From positions 248,001-312,000 of the forward strand of contig NZ_CP024955.1 of the NCBI RefSeq assembly GCF_002804065.1: a DNA stretch of 64,000 nucleotides. Reading direction: 5' to 3'. The notes under the pieces are model-generated. The model was given only the letters and a program-made list of their open reading frames with translations, made no database searches and was not told the origin of the DNA. Shown here one piece after another: positions 59,980 to 64,000 of the stretch (position 1 is its first letter; each line of letters begins with the position of its first letter). This DNA comes from Kyrpidia spormannii. Lineage in GTDB: Bacteria; Bacillota; Bacilli; Kyrpidiales; Kyrpidiaceae. Position numbers and translations under genes: made by a program.

Positions 59980-62792
59980 TCGAGAATTCGATGACCTTGG
60001 TGGAAGGCCCTTGGGAGAGGGTTCTACAATGGATTGACGAAAGACTGGGCGAACTTTGGCAACTGCGTGGCCCGTACCCCGGCCTTGGAGCCGCATTATC
60101 CGCCTTCGGTGTGCAGTTGGGCAGTTTTCTGGCTTATGAGTTGGCCGCTCAATTGCAGGGCGACGAAGATCCGTGGTCCTTGGTTGATCATGTATTTCGA
60201 AATCCGACCGCACTGCCCGCCTCAATGCAAGGGCAAGTCACGAGCGTGTTGCAAGCGAAGTGGAAAGACCTTCATGAGAATAAACCCGAGCGCATTGAGT
60301 TGCTGAAGCTCTTGTCTCGATTTGAACTCACCGCAGACCAAGCCAAACGATGGTATGATCCCGAACGACGGGCGGATGCAGGGATTGATGTCACCGACCA
60401 TGAGATTCTTCAGAATCCCTATCTGATCTTCGAACGTGATCACATGGCGGTCGATCCGGTGAGCATATGGACGATTGACCGGGGCGTGCTGCCGGGCGCA
60501 TCGGTACTCCGCTCACATCCCCTTCCAGCCTTATCGGCGATGGAAAGCAACGCCGACGTCCGAAGACTGCGCGCGATATTCGTTTTCTTGTTATACCGGG
60601 CTGCGGATCGCGGGCACACTTTGCTTCCTCGTGCAGAGTTGATCCGTCAATTCAGGGCTCTCAACATCGACCCGTCCTGTGACATAGACGGCGATTTACT
60701 GGATGCCATTCAAGATCAGTTTGCGCCGGATATTCATGTCTGCGAACTCAAAAACGGTTCAGCGGCATACCAACTTCGAGAATTTAACGAAATAGGAATA
60801 TTTATCCGAAAGACCGTGAAGCAGCGCATCAAAGGAAAGCGGCACGGGTTGTCCGTCGATTGGGTACAGCGGCTCAATGAAAAACTGCCCGGTCCCGTAA
60901 ACGACGAGCTTGAAAGCAAGGCTCGTGAGGAGAAGGCTGCGTCTTTAAAAGAACTCGCGGAGTCAAGGATCTCTGTCTTGGTCGGCCCGGCCGGGACAGG
61001 AAAGACTACATTGCTGTCCGTTCTTTGCAATGAGCCCTCAATCCGTAACGATGGGGTGCTACTTCTGGCTCCCACCGGGAAGGCACGTGTCCGACTGCAA
61101 CAGTCTACCGGCTTTCACGCTCAAACGTTGGCGCAGTTTCTCCGGCAGTGGGGACGATATGATGAGAATACGGGTTTTTACTACATGTCCGATCACGAAC
61201 GGTACTCCGGGGCAAAAACCGTAATCATCGACGAAGCGTCCATGCTCACAGAGAACCAGCTCGCCGCCCTGCTGGACGCACTCAGGGGAGTTCAGCGTCT
61301 GATTCTCGTGGGCGATCCACGACAGCTGCCACCGATCGGTGCGGGACGGCCGTTTGTCGACATCGTGAATTGGTTAACACCTTCCGATATCGCGACCCGA
61401 CAACCTAAAGTAGGCGCGGGTTATGCCGAACTGACCATTCGGCGCAGATACCGGGGCGAAACACGTGAAGACCTGCAATTGGCAGAGTGGTTCAGCGGTC
61501 GGGCACTCGGACCCGGTGATGATGAGGTATTTAACGCGGCGCTGACCCGGGATGAATCGCCGCATCTTCGGTTCGTAACGTGGAGGGACGAAGCGGAATT
61601 GCACGAGCAGTTGCTGACCGTCTTATCTGAGGAACTAGAGCTCAGTGATCGTCTGGATGCCACGGGCTTCGAATTACGTTTGGGAGGGACCGTGTTCGGG
61701 AGTTACGTCTACTTCAATCGAGGCGCGGCAAAGCACGTCGAAAAGTGGCAAATATTATCTCCTGTGCGAGGAATGGCACACGGCGTGCGTGATCTCAATC
61801 GTTTTATTCAACACACATTCCGACGACGTATGATTCAATCAGCAAAGCTTCCGCCATGGCAACGGAAGATACCTTCTCCGATGGGGGCGGAAGGGATTGT
61901 TTACGGAGATAAAGTGATCAATGTGTTAAACCATTCGAGGGACCGGGTATATCCGAATACCTCCGATGCTCTGAAATATGTTGCCAATGGGGAGATCGGA
62001 ATTGTGGTGGGCCAGTTCAGAAACAAAGGCATGACCACAGCGCCCACAAAACTCCAGGTGGAGTTCGCGTCTCAACAAGGGTTTATGTATGACTATACCA
62101 ACCGGGATTTTCGTGATGAAGGGAATCCTCTGTTGGAGCTTGCGTATGCCATCACCGTTCACAAAGCACAGGGGAGCGAATTTGGAATCTGTTTTTTGGT
62201 CCTACCCCAACCGTGTCGAACCGTAACAAGAGAACTTTTGTACACCGCATTGACCAGACAACAGCAAAAAATCGTCATCCTCATTCAGGGTGAACCCACC
62301 GATATTCTGAAGTATTCATCGGATTACTTTTCCGATACGGCACGGAGATTGACCAACCTATTCGAAAGGCCGATGCCGACGGCGATCGGCGATGTCCTTC
62401 TGGAAGACAATCTCATTCACAAGTCTGGGAAGGGCGAACCGATGCGTTCCAAGTCAGAGGTTATCATTGCCGATGCACTGGCTTCGGCAGGGATCCAGTA
62501 CCATTATGAGTTGCCCTTGCGAGGTACGGACGGGCAAATTCGTTATCCGGACTTTACCATCGAAGATGATAACAGAGGGATTACTTATTACTGGGAACAT
62601 TGTGGAATGCTCTACAATCCACAGTATCGGGAACGATGGGAACGCAAGCTGCAATGGTATCGCTCTCAGAACATCCTTCCGATTGAAGAAGGTGGAGGAG
62701 AAAGGGGAACACTCATTGTGACGCAAGACGATGAAAACGGCGGAATCAGCTCACATGAGATAAAACAGTTAATCCAAGACATTTGGGGATAG
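59976..62792 (+). CDS. RecD-like superfamily 1 helicase with C-terminal PD-(D/E)XK nuclease
   Basis: A 938-residue protein. Residues 1-310 are an unknown N-terminal region. The helicase has Walker A GPAGTGKTT near 337, Walker B IIDEASML near 417, motif III GDPRQLPPIG near 444, and the UvrD-C2 segment AITVHKAQGSEF near 725 with YTALTRQQQK near 755. The C-terminal 110 residues read RSKSEVIIADALASAG, then YPDFTIEDD and YYWEHCGM (about 825-872), a Vsr/PD-(D/E)XK-type nuclease pattern. So it can presumably unwind and cut DNA. It is read from GTG 59976 coupled to the 293-residue protein. The fusion is not standard RecD2. Confidence 0.88.
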   Translation: MIENSMTLVEGPWERVLQWIDERLGELWQLRGPYPGLGAALSAFGVQLGSFLAYELAAQLQGDEDPWSLVDHVFRNPTALPASMQGQVTSVLQAKWKDLHENKPERIELLKLLSRFELTADQAKRWYDPERRADAGIDVTDHEILQNPYLIFERDHMAVDPVSIWTIDRGVLPGASVLRSHPLPALSAMESNADVRRLRAIFVFLLYRAADRGHTLLPRAELIRQFRALNIDPSCDIDGDLLDAIQDQFAPDIHVCELKNGSAAYQLREFNEIGIFIRKTVKQRIKGKRHGLSVDWVQRLNEKLPGPVNDELESKAREEKAASLKELAESRISVLVGPAGTGKTTLLSVLCNEPSIRNDGVLLLAPTGKARVRLQQSTGFHAQTLAQFLRQWGRYDENTGFYYMSDHERYSGAKTVIIDEASMLTENQLAALLDALRGVQRLILVGDPRQLPPIGAGRPFVDIVNWLTPSDIATRQPKVGAGYAELTIRRRYRGETREDLQLAEWFSGRALGPGDDEVFNAALTRDESPHLRFVTWRDEAELHEQLLTVLSEELELSDRLDATGFELRLGGTVFGSYVYFNRGAAKHVEKWQILSPVRGMAHGVRDLNRFIQHTFRRRMIQSAKLPPWQRKIPSPMGAEGIVYGDKVINVLNHSRDRVYPNTSDALKYVANGEIGIVVGQFRNKGMTTAPTKLQVEFASQQGFMYDYTNRDFRDEGNPLLELAYAITVHKAQGSEFGICFLVLPQPCRTVTRELLYTALTRQQQKIVILIQGEPTDILKYSSDYFSDTARRLTNLFERPMPTAIGDVLLEDNLIHKSGKGEPMRSKSEVIIADALASAGIQYHYELPLRGTDGQIRYPDFTIEDDNRGITYYWEHCGMLYNPQYRERWERKLQWYRSQNILPIEEGGGERGTLIVTQDDENGGISSHEIKQLIQDIWG

Positions 62793-62827
62793 TAGAAAGA
62801 GCAGATGGACAAAGGAAGCTATGGGAA

Positions 62828-62911
62828 ATGGACACGACACTGGCCTCGGGTGGTGCCGGGTACATCGGCGGCCACGTGGTGAAGCGGCTGGTGGAGGCGG
62901 GGCCCCGGTAG
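62828..62911 (+). pseudogene. galE 5' fragment
   Basis: A 27-codon frame reads TLASGGAGYIGGHVVKRLVEAG and then stops. It matches the first 22 codons of galE at 36948 (SGGAGYIGSHVVKRLVEAG), with several synonymous and a few other changes. Nothing else of galE is present. Confidence 0.8.
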
Positions 62912-62965
62912 GCGGAATTTCCCGACGAGGCTTTCTGATTCGTCTGCCTTTTCCGTTGACTTCCA

Positions 62966-63124
62966 GTGAAAAAAGTAGCCGAACCACTGTTTTTCACGGC
63001 GAAAACGAAGGGGCAGTTGGAGGAATTGGCGATGGGTGATCCGGCGATCAAGAAGGCGCTGACGACGTTGGAGTTTTTGAGGCAGGACGAGGAAGCGAGG
63101 CATTCAAAAAACCGGTTCATATGA
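62966..63124 (+). pseudogene. Rpn-family nuclease fragment
   Basis: The frame VKKVAEPLFFTAKTKGQLEEL with DPAIKKALTTLEFLRQDEEAR matches the part of Rpn just before its EGRKEG repeat, then runs into unrelated codons and stops. Both ends are missing. It is the fourth broken relative of the gene at 24767. From 63125 to 63230 no gene is seen. Confidence 0.75.
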
Positions 63125-63230
63125 ACGATATCGTGGTACAAGCATGGGGACATCTCGCGGGGGACGCCCGGGTGATTCTTCCGATATGAGATCTTCAGCA
63201 GGATGTACATGATCCAAGGGGGTACAAACC

Positions 63231-64000
63231 ATGGTTGATTCCGCGGTGTTTTTCTGTTCAAAATGTAGGGGCCTGCAAGGTTATACGGAGTACTTCATTC
63301 CGGTTGAAGCGTTCGGAAATTCTCGTGCCCCCGTCGTGATGTTGAGTCTCAACCCTTCCCACCGGGAGTACACAAGTATCCGGCCGGGCGCCAAAACGCA
63401 CCCATTGTATTCACCGTTGAACAACGACGGTAAGTCGGCAAGGGACTGCCTGAATCGCGACCAGATTCAACGGATAAGGAACCGTCAACGGGATTATTTT
63501 CAGACTGGAGAACACCTGGATTGGTTTGATCCGGCGGAGCGCTTCTTGAACATGATTGACACAGATTCGTGGGGACCGCTCTCTTTTGGCATCAATCATT
63601 TGGAAAATGTCGCCAACGTGGATATTGTAAAGTGTCCAACGGATCCGGTGTGGGGTAACATTAAGGAAGACCACGACGCGTATATCTCGAATTGCATCCC
63701 TTGGTTGATACCACAACTATTTAATGATCACGTCAAACTCATATTCGTCAATGGATCCGGAGTTTATAAAGCGCTTAAGACGTTAACGGATCTGAGAATA
63801 CGACGCGTTGAAAAGCCACAGTCTGTGAAATTGGATTCAGGCGCTAATTGCGAAGTGTATTATGACAAGGTTTTTGATCTTTTCTCCGACAAGTTCGTTT
63901 TTTTAACAGGGACGAGCTGTCGCATCTCGAAGGATCACTATGGACAGTTTCACGAAGGTCCTCAGCGCGAAAGAGTTGCCGAGGTAGTCGAGAATGTGAT
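63231..64000 (+). CDS. Unknown protein resembling the uracil-DNA-glycosylase fold (partial)
   Basis: ATG 63231, behind AAGGGGG, opens a frame that runs off the window end after 256 codons. It begins with FFCSKCRG, a possible Cys pair, then VVMLSLNPSHREY near residue 36, VDIVKCPTDPVWG near 132, LIFVNGSGVYKAL near 165 and FVFLTGTSCRIS near 225. The order of a buried strand ending in N-P, a second strand with N-G and a late strand with S resembles the uracil-DNA-glycosylase superfamily, but the match is loose. It may be a DNA-acting member of the adjacent island. The end is unknown. Confidence 0.6.
   Translation, partial: MVDSAVFFCSKCRGLQGYTEYFIPVEAFGNSRAPVVMLSLNPSHREYTSIRPGAKTHPLYSPLNNDGKSARDCLNRDQIQRIRNRQRDYFQTGEHLDWFDPAERFLNMIDTDSWGPLSFGINHLENVANVDIVKCPTDPVWGNIKEDHDAYISNCIPWLIPQLFNDHVKLIFVNGSGVYKALKTLTDLRIRRVEKPQSVKLDSGANCEVYYDKVFDLFSDKFVFLTGTSCRISKDHYGQFHEGPQRERVAEVVENV

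Overview
The window looks like a chromosomal segment of a GC-rich, thermophile-type Firmicute. Gene order and protein style (purSQLFMNHD, a PurF with iron-sulfur cysteines, GTG/TTG starts, strong AGGAGG-type ribosome binding sites) suggest the Alicyclobacillaceae, most likely a Kyrpidia-like organism. That name is inferred from pattern recognition; no database was searched.

Region by region: (1) 1-9753 is the distal part of the de novo purine operon, purC' then purSQLFMNHD, tightly packed and often overlapping by four bases. (2) 9848-14235 is an efflux module: ABC ATPase, FtsX-type permease and membrane-fusion protein. (3) 14168-15549 holds GtrA, a broken gtrB and a PepSY membrane protein. 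(4) 15.7-17.65 kb is an IS607-type tnpA-tnpB element. (5) 17.7-19.65 kb is a peroxide-defence pair, peroxiredoxin plus a glutaredoxin-thioredoxin reductase fusion, under a PerR-like box. (6) galU, a thioredoxin-fold lipoprotein and a second degraded galU fragment follow. (7) 22.6-24.5 kb is a probable SOS-controlled Y-family DNA polymerase cluster with a good LexA-type box. (8) 24.8-25.7 kb is an intact Rpn-type PD-(D/E)XK nuclease; at least four broken relatives lie elsewhere in the window. (9) An amino-acid permease and a putB-pruA proline catabolic pair come next. The pair has a near-perfect sigma-54 promoter and a divergent sigma-54 activator. (10) Then a Fic protein, a 3'-truncated tRNA-Gly, two divergent multicopper oxidases, galE, a zinc alcohol dehydrogenase, a TPR membrane protein and a chemoreceptor. 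(11) 42.1-49.2 kb is an IclR-regulated catabolic operon: a ThDP enzyme, the three 5-oxoprolinase subunits PxpB-PxpC-PxpA and an MHS-type transporter. The same 17-base palindrome precedes both the regulator and the operon.

From 49.2 kb onward the DNA is accessory. It starts with degraded copies of the adh 3' end and the TPR gene. Next is a Uma2-family gene cut in two by a 3.9-kb ISDra2-like IS200/IS605 element (tnpA, tnpB), which itself carries a group II intron with its reverse transcriptase. The two Uma2 halves rejoin in frame across a shared GATC, directly at a TTGAT target. The intron sits between the right-end hairpin of the element and its TCAA-like end.

After a flavodoxin and an autoregulated-looking ribbon-helix-helix protein comes the best candidate for an undescribed system, 56.8-62.8 kb: an unknown 146-residue protein, a SIR2-like protein with a zinc ribbon, an unknown 293-residue protein, and a 938-residue RecD-like helicase with a C-terminal PD-(D/E)XK nuclease. 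A galE fragment and an Rpn fragment follow. The window ends inside a gene that resembles the uracil-DNA-glycosylase fold. The layout suggests a defence island at a recombination-prone site. That function is inferred.
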